DNA of 51,343 nt, from the NCBI GenBank assembly GCA_015680685.1, contig MNCI01034649.1, positions 14,335-65,677 on the forward strand, given 5' to 3'. Below the pieces are notes generated by a model. The model saw only the letters and a list, made by a program, of their open reading frames with translations, searched no databases and was not told the DNA's origin. Source of the DNA: Gnetum montanum (taxonomy: Eukaryota; Streptophyta; Gnetopsida; Gnetales; Gnetaceae). Position 1 is the stretch's first letter. Every line of letters starts with the position of its first letter. Of the stretch, positions 34,140 through 45,735 are shown piece after piece. The position numbers and the translations under genes are program-made.

Positions 34140-36510
34140 TCAAAACCTAATGCCAACAAAGTATTTTCAATAGAGACGCTTGAAGATTTTGTATTATAAG
34201 GAATTCATGGTTTCCAAATGTCAAGCTTCACCTTAGGCCCCTTTCGGTAGTGACTCTTTATTACCTAATATTTTCTAACATCAAAATAATGTCCTTACTG
34301 CTTCTTATAGATTTTGTAGCTTGCTTGGGAAGGATAGTTTTAATTACTTTACCACTTCTGAATTAGTTGATTTACTTGTTTTTTTAGCTTTTAAAATTTT
34401 CCATTGCAAGGGTTTTCTTATGCAATGGTGTGAATAGTACAATAATAAGAAGAGTAGTATCTTTCAATTAGTTTTTGGAGCAATAAAAATCCTTCCTCTT
34501 AATATTAAAATAGTCTTTGGTTTTTAACAAGGACAAGATCCTTTAATTCCTTCAATTCATTCTAAAAAATTTAAATCTTTTTGTAAGAAGGAATTATTAG
34601 ATTATGTTGTTGATTCTACAATTGGAAGAAATCAATTTGTTCATAAAGATATTATTAAAGATGCTTACTTTGACTTATGTCTATTCATCACCATCAAGAT
34701 TCTATGGTATAGAAAGTAATAAAATGTTGGTTCTTATTCTATTTTCATACTTCATGGTGCCATAGCTGGTAGAGTTTATGATTGGTCAATGTCTTGTTTC
34801 TCTACTTGGTATACTGCTATGGCTAAAACTATTTTTGCCCAACAAAATCCTCCCAAATCCTATACACTATGCTACATAACTTTGATCATGTGTATGATCC
34901 TAAGTTATGATCATCTTAAAATTTTTTTTACTTCTTACAATTGTTGGTTGTGCCCTAAATTTCTTAAAAATGAGAGGGTTATAAGAAGAAAGATTATGGA
35001 TGCCAAGAAAGGTCAACTAGCTTTACAGCAAGCTCGGAGTCAAGAGGAAATCAGTGAGGTATTTTTATATTTTTATTATTTCATTTTTTATTGATTATGT
35101 TTTTATTTTATGTATTTGATAGTGTAATCTGGGCTACAAAATGAATCAATGTAGAGTGCTGAAGTTGCACATGTTAAAGAAATTCAAGGTACTACATCCT
35201 TTAGTATGGTTCAATCACAACAACAAATCTCACTCTCTACTCCCAAGCTATATATATTTAAATATAACTTAGTTTTATGTATTATCACTATATTCTTTTT
35301 TTAATAATTTTTTTTTGCTAGAGGTGATGGGCAAAGTTCTGGGAATACAATTTGTTATAAGACAACAAACCCAACAATAGGGTCCACAACAATCTTAACA
35401 AACTACATACAATTTAAGACAAGATAAGGGAAAACAACTAGAGGTAAGTTTTAGTTATTTAAAGGTTAAAATACTTTCATTTTCCCTTTGTATGATGTTG
35501 ATTTTTAATTTTATTTTTCTTATTTTATTATTATTATTATTATTATTGTAGAGGTCTATGGAGTAACAATACTTTATCCAATATATGGATAGAGGTGATG
35601 CGGGTGCTACTTCTGTACAGACTCCCAATCTACCACCTAGATCACTAGTCATGCCTTCTTTTTTTGCAACATCTGGAAGAGGTTTTCTTTCATAGGTAGC
35701 ATTGATATAATTTTCTGAATCTATTCTAGTGACTTCTTCTTTGTTAATCTTAGGATCCTCTTATTTGATGGGAAAGATAGTGGTAGCTACAGAAGAAGAA
35801 CTTGGGCTTTTTCACCACATTAGCTAACAAATCTTAGATAATAAATCCTATTATGTTTGTGAGGGTGTCTACCATCTACAGGAATCTTAGTCATGTAATT
35901 TCAAGGTGGATTATGATTTAATATAGGCTAGAGCTCCATCATCTTTTCATCCAATTCCTAAGGATGCTCCAAATGCTATAAAAGATCTAGAGCAAGTCTT
36001 AGGAGAATTGGAAAGTGTAACATACTATGCTTGCCATCTAGCAACTCATGAATGATTCCCTCAAATTGATAATGATCAATTTCAGGTAATACTTATTTTT
36101 TTTATTTGTACTTGTTTGTTGATTTGCTCATAACTCATAATTTAAATCTTCCTTCTATATAGAAAGAAGAAGGAATGGAAAAAAGAAATGGATGATCAAT
36201 TAATACAAATGTATATGTTGCAAACCCAACTTAAGAAAAATGAGGAATTAACAACTACAACAAAACATGCAATCAAATATATCAAATAGTTGTGTGATGG
36301 ACTAGCTAGATGCAAAGTAGTGCTTAGCAAGGTACTTGCTACTACTGAAGAAAGAGAATACCAATTAAAGATAGTCATAGATCTTCCTGAGTCTTTTAGT
36401 TGTACCAAATGGCCATACTTTCCTTTCTTACATTTTTCCCACTCCACTTCTTTTTCTTATTCTTCTTTTTCTATATCCTACTTAGATGTACTTCCTTTCA
36501 CTCCCCCTTG
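34140..36510 (+). pseudogene. Unrecognised multi-exon gene relic antisense to chromovirus E2
   Basis: A coding-like trail on + with stops: FHCKGFLMQWCE, FCKKELLDYVVDSTIG and NQFVHKDIIKDAYFDLC, then an open segment from 34789 (MSCFSTWYTAMAKTIFAQQN ... LQQARSQEEISE) ending at a GTATTT donor at 35058. Later exons: 35321-35440 (Gln-rich, GIQFVIRQQTQ, ending before GTAAGTTTTA), about 35551-36085 (RGDAGATSVQTP, DLEQVLGELESV) and 36162-36510 (coiled-coil-like MLQTQLKKNEELTTTTKHAI, ending in a Ser/Phe/Pro-rich tail). Acceptors such as TTGTAG and TATATAG fit. The end at 36510 lies only ~140 bp from the LTR, so it occupies E2's 5'UTR in antisense. I do not recognise the family; it shows no clear similarity to the FCP1-like gene. 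Confidence 0.5.
35522..35549. repeat. (TTA)n microsatellite at an intron end
   Basis: About eight ATT units run directly into a TTGTAG acceptor of the unrecognised gene. Confidence 0.8.
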
Positions 36511-36638
36511 ATTACCAAAATAAAATAATATAAAATAATATTTTCCTCTACTTTTTTATTTTTCTCAAATATAATTATGTTCTTCAATAACAATAAAATA
36601 AATATTTTCTTCCACTTTGGCTCCTAAATCGTTGCTTG

Positions 36639-36650
36639 CTCTGATACCAA
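36639..36650 (-). other. E2 primer binding site, initiator Met-tRNA type
   Basis: On - TTGGTATCAGAGC follows the 5' LTR after one base. It is complementary to the 3' end of plant initiator Met tRNA, the usual primer of plant chromoviruses and copia elements. Confidence 0.88.
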
Positions 36651-36651
36651 C

Positions 36652-37160
36652 TGTGACATTCCATTCTTGGATGTTGTAAAAATATGAATGCTTAATTTAT
36701 TACATTCATCATTTTTGTGGAAAATATACTAAAAATATTATAAATACTTAAATTATGAATTAATTTGCAAATAAATAATTGGCATTGAAGAATTAAGGAA
36801 GGAAAATTAAAAAATTATATTAATGGAAGAGAGCACTGTAATGCCCTTTTGGGCTGTCTTCCTACACCACTTAAGCCTTAGAGGTAATCCAACATTGCCA
36901 CCATAGTTAGGTTGCCTTGCTAAAGGGGTGATTAGTCCCTTTTTTTCTCACTTCACCTAGACCCATTACATGCCTTTCCCAAGTACACAACTCCATGCCT
37001 GACACAACCTCTAACCCTAGCCTTAAATGGCATAGGTCAAACCATTTCCCAAGGGATACATGCATAATTCAAAACCCTCATAACAAGGTGCCCATTTATT
37101 AGAAGGTTAATTACATTGTTTACAATTGTTTCCACCCTTAACAAGGGATGATACATTACA
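36652..37160 (-). repeat. E2 5' LTR (509 bp)
   Basis: Partner of 28007-28514; clearly diverged but alignable throughout. Confidence 0.9.
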
Positions 37161-37165
37161 AATCT
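37161..37165. repeat. E2 target-site duplication, right copy (AATCT)
   Basis: Differs from AATCC at 28002-28006 by one transition. Confidence 0.7.
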
Positions 37166-38426
37166 AATCATAAAGTTTATAGTTAACAATCTAGAGACCC
37201 ACACAAAAGGGAAGTTAGATAGTGAAGGTACTATAGGGACCCACCACCTATCCCAAATTTGGGACATGCTAGATTTCTCTCAATAAAATGCTGAGACCAC
37301 TCTGATGGTGCCACATTAGGCCCACATACTATTCCAAGATCCTCATGGCATAGTGTACCATCTTAAGGGGTAAGTATGATTGTGATTTTTGGTTTACTTT
37401 GGTTTCTTTGTTCTACCTACTTTTCCTTATCATTATGAGTTTCTAAAGTTTTAAATGCTAAACACCTTGCAAGTATATGGTTAGTGATCAAGGTTTGATA
37501 AAAAATGATCAAACCTTGGCAGTGGTTCAAACCATAGTAGGTGTATTTACTAAAATTGCAATAATCAAAACTATAATGATTGATCAATTAAAGGATGATT
37601 TTGATAACTACATTGACATCTTTTCTCTATGCTTCAAGAGGTATGTAGTTATTGAGATGGCTCACAACTGGTGGATGATTTGTAAACATCTCTTAGAAAA
37701 TAAAACCACTGTTGGGACCTCCACACAACCTTCATTGAGTAGGAAGAAGAAATGTAGGAAAAAATATGGTTTGTCAAGTTGTATTAATATTTTCATGGTT
37801 TTAGTTTGTTTTTCTTGTCATACTTTGGTTATGCATGATGTGTCTATGCCTAAGCTAACTAGCCATTTTTATCATCTTACAAAGGATTCCACCTCCTCCA
37901 ACATCACCTTGGTTATTTCAAGATGCCATAAGGATACTCTTATCCTAAATTATGATGAGGTGGAATTGGCAAAATGTTGGTTAAGGGAACAAACAACTAG
38001 AAATATTCAAGCAAACATTCCTCATGCAAGTTTTCTTGATTTTTTCATGGCACCTAGCCCAACCAATTTCATTGTTGAGATGGTGAATATCATTAACTCC
38101 TTTAATGAAGGAGCCAAAAACTTCATCACCAAGATTTGTAATGTACTAATCACCTTTCCCATCAATGAGGTGACCTTTTGTAACCTTTTTGGTGTTTTCA
38201 CTATAGGGATGAGAATTTCCACCAAACTAGCAAAGGAGGTGAGCCATCCCAAGGAGCTGAAGTCATTACTAGGTGCTTATCATGGCCATTCTAGGTTAGC
38301 CCTGGAGGGTTTCCAACTACTAGAAGTAATGGAATCCTATCCGTTGTTTAGATCCCATGGACCATGATTAAAGGTCCTAATTGAAGGTGCTTAGTTCAAG
38401 TAGCCTACTCACTTAGCCTTTGGATT

Positions 38427-38445
38427 GGGGGGGGGGGGGGGGGGG
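38427..38445. repeat. Run of 19 G
   Basis: An uninterrupted G tract in an intron of the E3 antisense gene, just after the 296-codon open segment. Such runs can form G-quadruplexes and are prone to sequencing error, so the exact count is uncertain. Confidence 0.85.
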
Positions 38446-40568
38446 AACTCTCAAAATTTGAGATGATCTCACCACAATATGTCACATGCACTATTTATTC
38501 TTTATAGAATATTTGAGGAGATTTGTGGAGTTCTTGGTGGTTAGGAGGGTTGGATAATAGATGAGCTATGATCCATTCCAATTTTCTAGGCCTTATATAA
38601 AGCACATGTATGCTATCATGTAGGCCTAGAACCCATTGGAAGTTGTTGAGGAGTTGTTGTCTAGCACTACTAAGGGACTTAGTGGTAAGTGTTGTTCTTC
38701 CCCTAACAACATGAGGGAGCCTTATGTTGAGTGGGCCAACACTAAGAGGGACAAGTAGTTTCATGCTAAAGCTAAATAGGTAGCTAACCATAGTCAAAGT
38801 GGCCAATGGTCAAAGAAGTAGCAATAGCCACTAATCAGCCTTCTAAGAGGAGCTTTACACTTACGTTTGGCTAAACACACAGCATTATTGTAGGCATGCT
38901 TTTTAATTTTGGTTATGCTTACTTTGGTCTATGTTTTAAGTTTTATGTTTTTAGGTTTTAAGGTTTTGAGATTGTGTTGTTATTTGGTCTTTGTTATTTT
39001 AAGGCTTTTGGTTTTTTTGTTCTTTTAGACAAGCAAAAGGAACTAGTGACCCAAGCTGTAGTAGTTGTAATGGAGGAGAGGTACCTAGAGGAGCCACTTC
39101 TACACTAGCATGAGGATGAGGGGTTGGCCAATGTTACGTTGGATGACCTGGAGGGTGAACCACTACCAAGTGAACCCCTACTCATCATCTTGGATGAGGA
39201 TCTAGGTATGCATGCATCTTAGTATTTTTTTTTTATATCGTATTATGCTTAGGTTTCATTATAACCATTTTTGGATTGTTATACTTGTTGTAGATACCAA
39301 GCCCCAAGTAGAAGCCTCTATCCCTACGTTTTGCATGAAATCATGGGTAGAGATTCTAGACAAGGTGGAATTCATGCATGCAGTGGCCAAGGATATCATC
39401 GATTGGTTGCAACAAGTTACTCCAAAAATTGGTAAGAACTTTGTTTTATTTTTTATTAATTGTTTTATGTTGGTTTTTAGAGGCATATTGGTTATATGTT
39501 ATAATTAGTACTATTTTTTTTGTATATTGTGCTTATGGGTATATTTTATGGTTGTATTGTTTTTAGTGCCTAAGGTTGCATGGGATCCAAACCATGACAT
39601 GGAAATAGACTCATTGCCTAGTCTCCTACTAAAGTAGAAAATGTTCCATGAAAGTTATATGAAGGTGTAACTGATCTTGTAATTTCATGTGCAAAAACTT
39701 TGTGGGAGTTCCAAAGGTCAAATGTATCCCTATGGGAATAGGTTGTATCCTTAAAAGAGAAGAACAAGAGGCAAGTCTAGGTGATAAATGATCTATAGGA
39801 TCATAAGAATTTTATGGAAGTTCAAGGGGCTAACATAGATTCCTTACCAATCAAGAAGATCATGTGGGCTCACTACTCGAATTTCATCCATGACAAGGTT
39901 TCCCTTACCAGGGAGATGATGGAGAAATGGTTGTAGATGGACCTAATCACTCACAAGGCAAAAGAGTGGAAGGACTATTGTTCCTAGGTCCTAGAGTGGG
40001 ATTAGGCATAAAATGATCACAAAAAAAAAGTGCAAGGTTGATTGCAAGTCTTTTCTAAAGTGGTTAAAAGAGGATACTACTAAATGATGTAAGTTGGAGT
40101 TATTCATAAAGGTGATTCTACTTGAAAGCACCTACAAATTATTTGAAGTCACTCTTACTGTGTTTGAATCCCCTACTCCTCAAGTCTCTATGGCTGTCGG
40201 TGAGGTTTCTATTGCCATGGTGTCATAGAAGTGGCTCACATGGATGGATGCTGATGTGAGCAACATCCTTATAGGTGTTAATCTTGGGGATGTGGATTGG
40301 GCCCACATGATGAAAGACTGAATCCTCTATCATTTGGATATTGGCCTTCAACATCTTTCCCAAACATTCATCATGCCAAATTCCCCTCAAGTTTGTTTTT
40401 TATAATGTTTTATCATGTTTTTCTTTTGTTTAAGTTATTAAATAATCTTTTAATGCTATGATTACTAATTTCCCTTGTGATTTCATGTTACAGGTACTAG
40501 GCGATATTGACAACCCTAGTGGTAAGGTTGGAAATGATCCTTCACCTCCTTCTCTAATTGCCCCCTAG

Positions 40569-40914
40569 CATCACTAGCTGCCTATTTTCAGTTGTTCAAT
40601 TAATGATATTTGATGTTTATGTCATGGCTAGTGTTAGTCAATGATTTAGTTATGGAGAGTTTTATTATTTTATGATGTATTGTTTAAACATTTACCATAT
40701 TGGATGGCTATGACTATTATGTTGTATACATTTTAATTTTAAGTTTAAGTCTTGATTTTGGTTATATTATTCTAGCATTTTGGTTTTACGATCTTACATT
40801 ATAATCATTGTATAAGGTTATGTTAGATTGGTTACATGGTTATAATGCAATAGAAAGGTTAAAATTGGATAACCAATAAGGTTGTAGAATGGATTGTAAA
40901 TAATATAAAAGGTT
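40569..40914. other. 3' flank of the E3 antisense gene
   Basis: AT-rich, no gene seen. Confidence 0.4.
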
Positions 40915-41060
40915 TTTTGCTAAATTTAGGCCATGGTAGGCCACATGATATTTGCTATTTTAATTCCATGGAGGGCTATACAATTTTGTCAATTTTAGGC
41001 CATGTTGGACAATACGTGTTGCTAGTTTTAGGCCACAGTGGACCCCATTTTTTGTAAAAC
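40915..41060 (-). repeat. Short repeat at the E3 gene/protease junction, reverse orientation
   Basis: 'taggccatggtaggcca', 'taggccatgttggaca' and 'gttttaggccacagtggacc' are reverse complements of the E1 motif. They sit between protease and gene end exactly as 9323-9380 does in E1. Confidence 0.65.
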
Positions 41061-41639
41061 AATTTTTTTTAAATTTATGTTTTAAAATTTTCATGGAATT
41101 TATAGTTTTATATTTTTTATGGTTTTTTTATTTTTATCATTCCAAAAGAGAAAAGAAAATCTTTAATAAGTAAAAATTCAAAAAATGGTAATATTTTAAG
41201 ATAAATGCAAATTAAAATTTAAGATAAAGTAGAAGGAAATGGCACAAAGAGGCAAAGTGTACACTAGGCTAACAAGTTATAAGTACATATGGCTACATAG
41301 TTATTAGTGCATAAGGTAGGAGGATTAGGGATATACATTACTTGTGCTAATGTTTTCTAATCTTTGAGATAGTAAGAAACATATACAAGTTATTTTGCAC
41401 AAACTTGTACTCCCCATCTTCTTCACTAATGATGTTAAATGAGAGCTCTCCCCATAGTATATCCCTACGTTGATCATCATTCTTTTTGGCCTTTACCACT
41501 ACATCTAGTTTCTTACCTTTGTGGAGGAGTTTCTTCCTAAAACTCCACTTTGGACCCCTATTCTATGTCAATGTTGTTGATTACTAGGGGGATTGCACTA
41601 TCACCATGAATAATAATTTCATGTCCCTTATAAGGTAGG
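41061..41639. other. AT-rich spacer in E3
   Basis: No gene. Probably the noncoding or strongly decayed stretch between protease and antisense gene. Confidence 0.4.
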
Positions 41640-42208
41640 AAAATTTCTTAGTGGATGTGCAAAGACATAGGTCATAATTACACTAGCCAAGACCTACCTA
41701 AGATAAGGTTAATTCCAAGTGTTTCCTCCACCACTAAGAAGTTAGCTATTGGGAGGAATTTCTCCCCTACAAAAAAGTCCAAAGAGATGGATCCTTTAAT
41801 AGTAACTTGTAATCCATTTAAGTATTTAAGAGATGATGTATAAGAATGTTGTATGTATTTAGTTAAGCCTAACTACTCAACAATGGTTTAGGGGATTAGA
41901 TTCATTGTTGTTCCATCATCTACATGCACACTATGTACTTTGTTTTGTTCTACCCTTAGCTTTATAAAGAGGGGAGCCTTGGTTACTTTGGTATTTTGGG
42001 GGCTAGTTTTTATCTTTTTGTCACAAAGCACTAGTGATGTTGACTTTTCTTCTTTCCTAGGTAAAGATGGTACCATCACCACATGGATGAATTCTTCATT
42101 AGTGGGGATGTACTCAAAGGTCAACATTATAACTAGTGCTTCATAGTGTGCAGAAAAAATCATAGCCAAGTCATATAGGCTAAGGGTCTTGTTATTTTGT
42201 TTTAACAA
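41640..42208 (-). pseudogene. E3 protease, disrupted
   Basis: On -: FIKLRVEQNKVHSVHVDDG with TTMNLIP carries a DDG active-site loop, comparable to NDG in E1. After a few stops, GINLILGRSWLV near 41690 matches E1 GFNLILGRSWLA, and EIIIHGDSAIPLVINN matches E1 EMIIHGDKVITQAISN. This match establishes that E3 is an E1 relative in reverse orientation. Confidence 0.85.
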
Positions 42209-45200
42209 TTTTTTGACCTATTACATCACATTGAGAAGGCCTTTGTAGTTGGTCTTGGGCTTGTCACCTCTATTATTCTTAACTTTCTCTATGTGCCCCA
42301 AAATGTAGACTTCATGTTTCGATTGTTGTAGGTTGCCTCTATCCCTTTTTCTTGGGGCTTAGAATCCTCCTATGGTGTACTAGTTAAGGCATCTTGGGTA
42401 GTAGAGGTCATGGGAATAGATGAGATGAAAGTAGGCTTCTACAAGCCCACTTCCTTCCATGCCCTAGCTTGCTTATCATTCTTGTGTTTAGGATTTTTTG
42501 TAATCTTCTTTTCTAATTTTGTTGGAGACTTTCCAACCTGGATTGGTTGGAAAGAAGAATTTTTTACATTGGCTACCATGAGGGTTCATTATTTGGTTAT
42601 ATGGATGGACTTATTTGTAATGGGAGGGGAAGGTACTTTGATTACAAAAGGCTATTTGGGGGCCATTGGTGATGGTATCCTTATAATAAAGAGGGTTCTT
42701 GAACTAGTGGAAGTTGAAGGGCCTCTTTTGCTATGAGGAGTACCTAAATCACCATTGGTTCCCTCACAAGCCTTTGATCATTATTAAAATTAAATGATAC
42801 TATGGTATATGGGTTGTTCTTGGTGCTTAATGGATTCTTATAGACATGCATTGATTGATTCTAAGGCCTAATCAGGTTGGAGGCATCAAGCACCAATCCA
42901 CCTTTGTCTATCATATTTCATAGGTCATATTTTAGCACAAGGAAAAACCTAGTATGATGAACTGGCAACTAATGATAGTGAAAAAAGTGGTTAAGCTTAA
43001 AGTATCTAAGCATTAGAGGGTAATCTTTGTTTGTAGAAGTCGGATATTTGGCTCTCTCACATAGTCTCTCATGCCTCTTTTAGGTATTTTTCTATCATTA
43101 TCTTAGATTATATCCTCCTCATCCTTATTAATTAATCAAGATATTTTGATGCCTTTAAGGGTAACCTAGTATATTTTGAATAATTTTTTCATTCAAAATT
43201 AGCCTTAGAAGTAGTTGATGAAAAGGTCCTAAATATTGAAGATTAGTTATATTTGTTAGCAAGGACATTGGATTGGTTTGTTCTTGGACCCTGGGTGGTT
43301 TATTTGTTCACCTTCATCATACTGGCCACTGCTACATTATTTTTCCTCCTCCTCTATTTATCCTTTCATGCATGTTGGATTTCATATGCCACATAGGTGG
43401 GGTCATGGCTAGCTTCTACAGCATCCTCTATGTTCTTAGTTTCGGAAAAGACATAGTTGAGTGTGTATGGATCTGAATAGTATAATTTTGACTTGATAAA
43501 GTCATTAATTATCCCCTTGAAGATAGCTAGAAGGGGCATTTTAGCTATAGGTTCTATAATTTTTTTAGCAAAGTGCTTCATCATTGGATGGACTTTTTTG
43601 CTAGCTCAAGGGATCCTTGCTTGACCTTCATTAGTTGATCAAGGGTTGTATCAAGTTTCAATCTATACTTGAAATGGTTAATGAATTGAAAAATTATTTC
43701 TTAAAAATAGGATACAGATCCTCTTAGTAAGGCATGGTATCAATCTATGACTTTTCCCGTAAGAGACATATGGAAAATATGCATTATTGTGTGTGCCAAG
43801 TCTTGTAGTAGCAAGCACTCAAAGCAAAAGGTTATAAGGTGTGATTTGGAGTTACATTCATCATTTTACTTAGTGAATTGTGGTATGGGGATACCTGGGG
43901 AAAGAGTTAGTTGTAGAACCATAACACTAATGGAATCTTCTTGATAGAAATCCATAATTCTAATGATCTAAGATGTCGAAGCCTTGAGCCTCTGTAAGTC
44001 TTCTATTATGTCTTAGATCATCTTGAAGTCTTAATCTAATCCTTGAGGTGCCCTTGTGGGTTGTGGGATTAGCATGAAAGTTTGTTGTATAAATTGGAAG
44101 GCCTATGGCCTCATGATAGATTGTAGGTTCAAGGGGAAAATTTGGATCATCATGGTTGTGGGTTGGTTGAACAATGAAAAAGAGGTTTGTGTTAGTATCT
44201 AAAGCACAAGGTGACAAAAGGGGTATGTGACCCTTCGGTTAGTTGAGGTTCCACTATGGGCTCCACTTGGATGAAAAAGGGGTTAGTTGTGGTAATAATC
44301 GTTGATGATGTTCACATAGACTATGGTTCGATGGAAAAAGGTATGGAATAGTGGAAGGTTGTTGAGTGCAGCACCAATTATATTTGGTGTGCTACTATAA
44401 TGGGTGTTGACCCAAACATGATTAGGTAGGAAGGCATTGAGAATTGAGGAATCTATCCAATGGAAGAGGTGAGGGAGGTTGAGGTGGATAAGGTAGCTTT
44501 CAAGACAAATTGTTGGAAGAGCCTTCCCATGAGGTTCTCATATTCAAACTTAGCCCCAAAATCATCCTCTTCATCTTGCTGCTCATCTAAGCTAGCCTTT
44601 CCATCCTCTTCATCCATATCAATTAACTAGGATAGGATGCAATCATAGGTTTTTGTCAAGATTATATTATCATATGGGGAAGGTATGTATTCCTTCATAT
44701 CATGATGAATGAGCTCATACTCCCTTTTGGCTTCTACTTCCATTCATGTAATTAGCTTCCTAGTTTGAATTTTGGTACAAACAAAGTTGTAATGGTCTTT
44801 GTTTATTACAAAAAATTCTAGACTTCACCTCTTGAGTATGAGTGACTAACTACACTCAAAGATAGCAGGGTCCTTGGGTTCATACAACGTTATGACCTAT
44901 TGGGTAGATCTAGTATCAGTGAAGTTAAAACAAAAAAATGGCTGACTAGCTAAGCAACATCCTAAAGGTATTGAAGTTATCGTAATAGAGTGTTTAATTA
45001 ACTATGGAAATAAAAATTCTAGCAAATGGAATTTCTAAAATGCCAAAAGGATTATGACCACCAAACTATTATTAGTGCAACTATAAAATACAGTGCATGT
45101 TGTAGTAAAAGTAGGTATACCTCTCACTGAAGAAAAAGTAATAATTCTACGTTAAACCCCCACCATGTTAAGCCTGCCAATGATATCAACATTGGAGGTA

Positions 45201-45550
45201 GAAAAGAGGGAAGAAGAAGGGTAGGATGAACAATCTTACACCTCTCTTCAAAATTCTAAGGACTTAATCTCTTGGTAGGGTTACTAGTGATTATCAAAAA
45301 TCAAGGTGAAAATTTTATTTTTTCCAAGGTTTTGTTGATCTTAGTGGAACATCAAAGTTGGCCTTGATATGAAATTTTCACAATCGAGGGGTATAAGGTT
45401 TTGGGTGATAGAATCATCAACACTAGCCTTGCTAGAAAATGTTTGTAATAGAGGAGGGGGGAAGATTTGCAAAACACCAACATTAGCCTTAAAATTTCCA
45501 ACAACTACTGTGACAATTTCTCCAAAACCCAAATCACCTGCAATCTTCAT
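42209..45550 (-). pseudogene. gag: E3 gag region, disrupted
   Basis: On -: N-terminal KASVDDSITQNLIPLDCENF near 45430 resembles E1 TTSVDTINAEVPFIVRG. An acidic stretch (DMDEEDGKASLDEQQDEEDD, near 44590) and a Pro/Thr-rich part follow. Next comes the gag domain FINHFKYRLKLDTT and PLLAIFKGIINDFIKSKLYY near 43550-43500, closely matching E1 LLAIFKGAVNDFIKFKLYY, then NIEDAVEASHDPTYVAYE. The rest down to 42209 is coding-like with stops (LGHIEKVKNNRGD may be the zinc-like part). Many stops and frame changes. Confidence 0.75.
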
Positions 45551-45712
45551 GTTGGGTTTTGGTGGTAGGGAGGAATGAGTGGAAATGTTGGTATTTATTC
45601 CAAAAATATGTTCTTAAAATTTGAAAATATTTGGTTGTAAATTCAAGGTTTTGCACTTGTAAGCAGCATTGCTATAGTGGCCAACAAGATCAGATGTAGA
45701 ACTTGGGTAGAG

Positions 45713-45735
45713 GCCCTCCTTTTAGTGCAGAAAAC
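45713..45735 (-). other. E3 primer-site region
   Basis: On - GTTTTCTGCACTAAAAGGAG follows the LTR end. E1 has GTTTTCTGGCACTAGAAGGA at the same place. Confidence 0.7.

Larger units (their letters stand above)
28007..37160 (-). mobile_element. E2: chromovirus-type Ty3/gypsy element, 9.15 kb, defective
   Basis: Two ~508-bp LTRs (TGTGACAT...TTACA read on +), an initiator-Met-type primer site beside the right LTR and a purine-rich tract beside the left LTR show it runs on -. Order on -: LTR, primer site, 4.3 kb of non-standard sequence (including the opposite-strand gene at 34140-36510 and a 22-bp minisatellite), gag, protease, RT, RNase H, then a deletion joining RNase H to the integrase C-terminus, a chromodomain remnant and LTR. 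The catalytic core of integrase is absent. It interrupts the HAD exon of the E3 gene, so it is younger than E3. Confidence 0.9.
26295..40568 (+). pseudogene. E3 antisense gene: FCP1-like HAD domain plus unknown domain plus tail, split by E2
   Basis: Proposed exons: 26295-26361 (MSKRKAINNKSHTIEDA, tentative); one near 27570-27650 (VFSIGNFTI, DAWKISYETQ, tentative); 27761-28006 joined across E2 to 37166-37369 (HAD); 37474 to about 38367 (unknown domain); about 39030-39206; 39294-39432; 39567 to about 40395; and 40494-40568. The HAD exon reads KLILVVVELVGILCCI, FLTYLLQNFSVMMWSHFS, then beyond E2 TTLMVPH-stop-AHILFQDP, matching the order of FCP1 motifs I, II and LVDD. The motif I nucleophile appears as Glu and the DD is lost. 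The 296-residue open frame 37477-38367 carries YDEVELAKCWLRE, FMAPSP and EMVNIINSFNEG. Tail: DKQKELV, WVEILDKVEFM, WDPNHDMEI, coiled-coil-like EFQRSNVSLWE and MMEKWL. There are stops in most exons. Non-functional. Confidence 0.7.

Noticed and set aside
37477-38367. 296-residue frame as an intact host gene
   Set aside because: It aligns with the unknown domain of the E1 and E4 relics; flanking exons carry stops and the upstream exon is split by E2.
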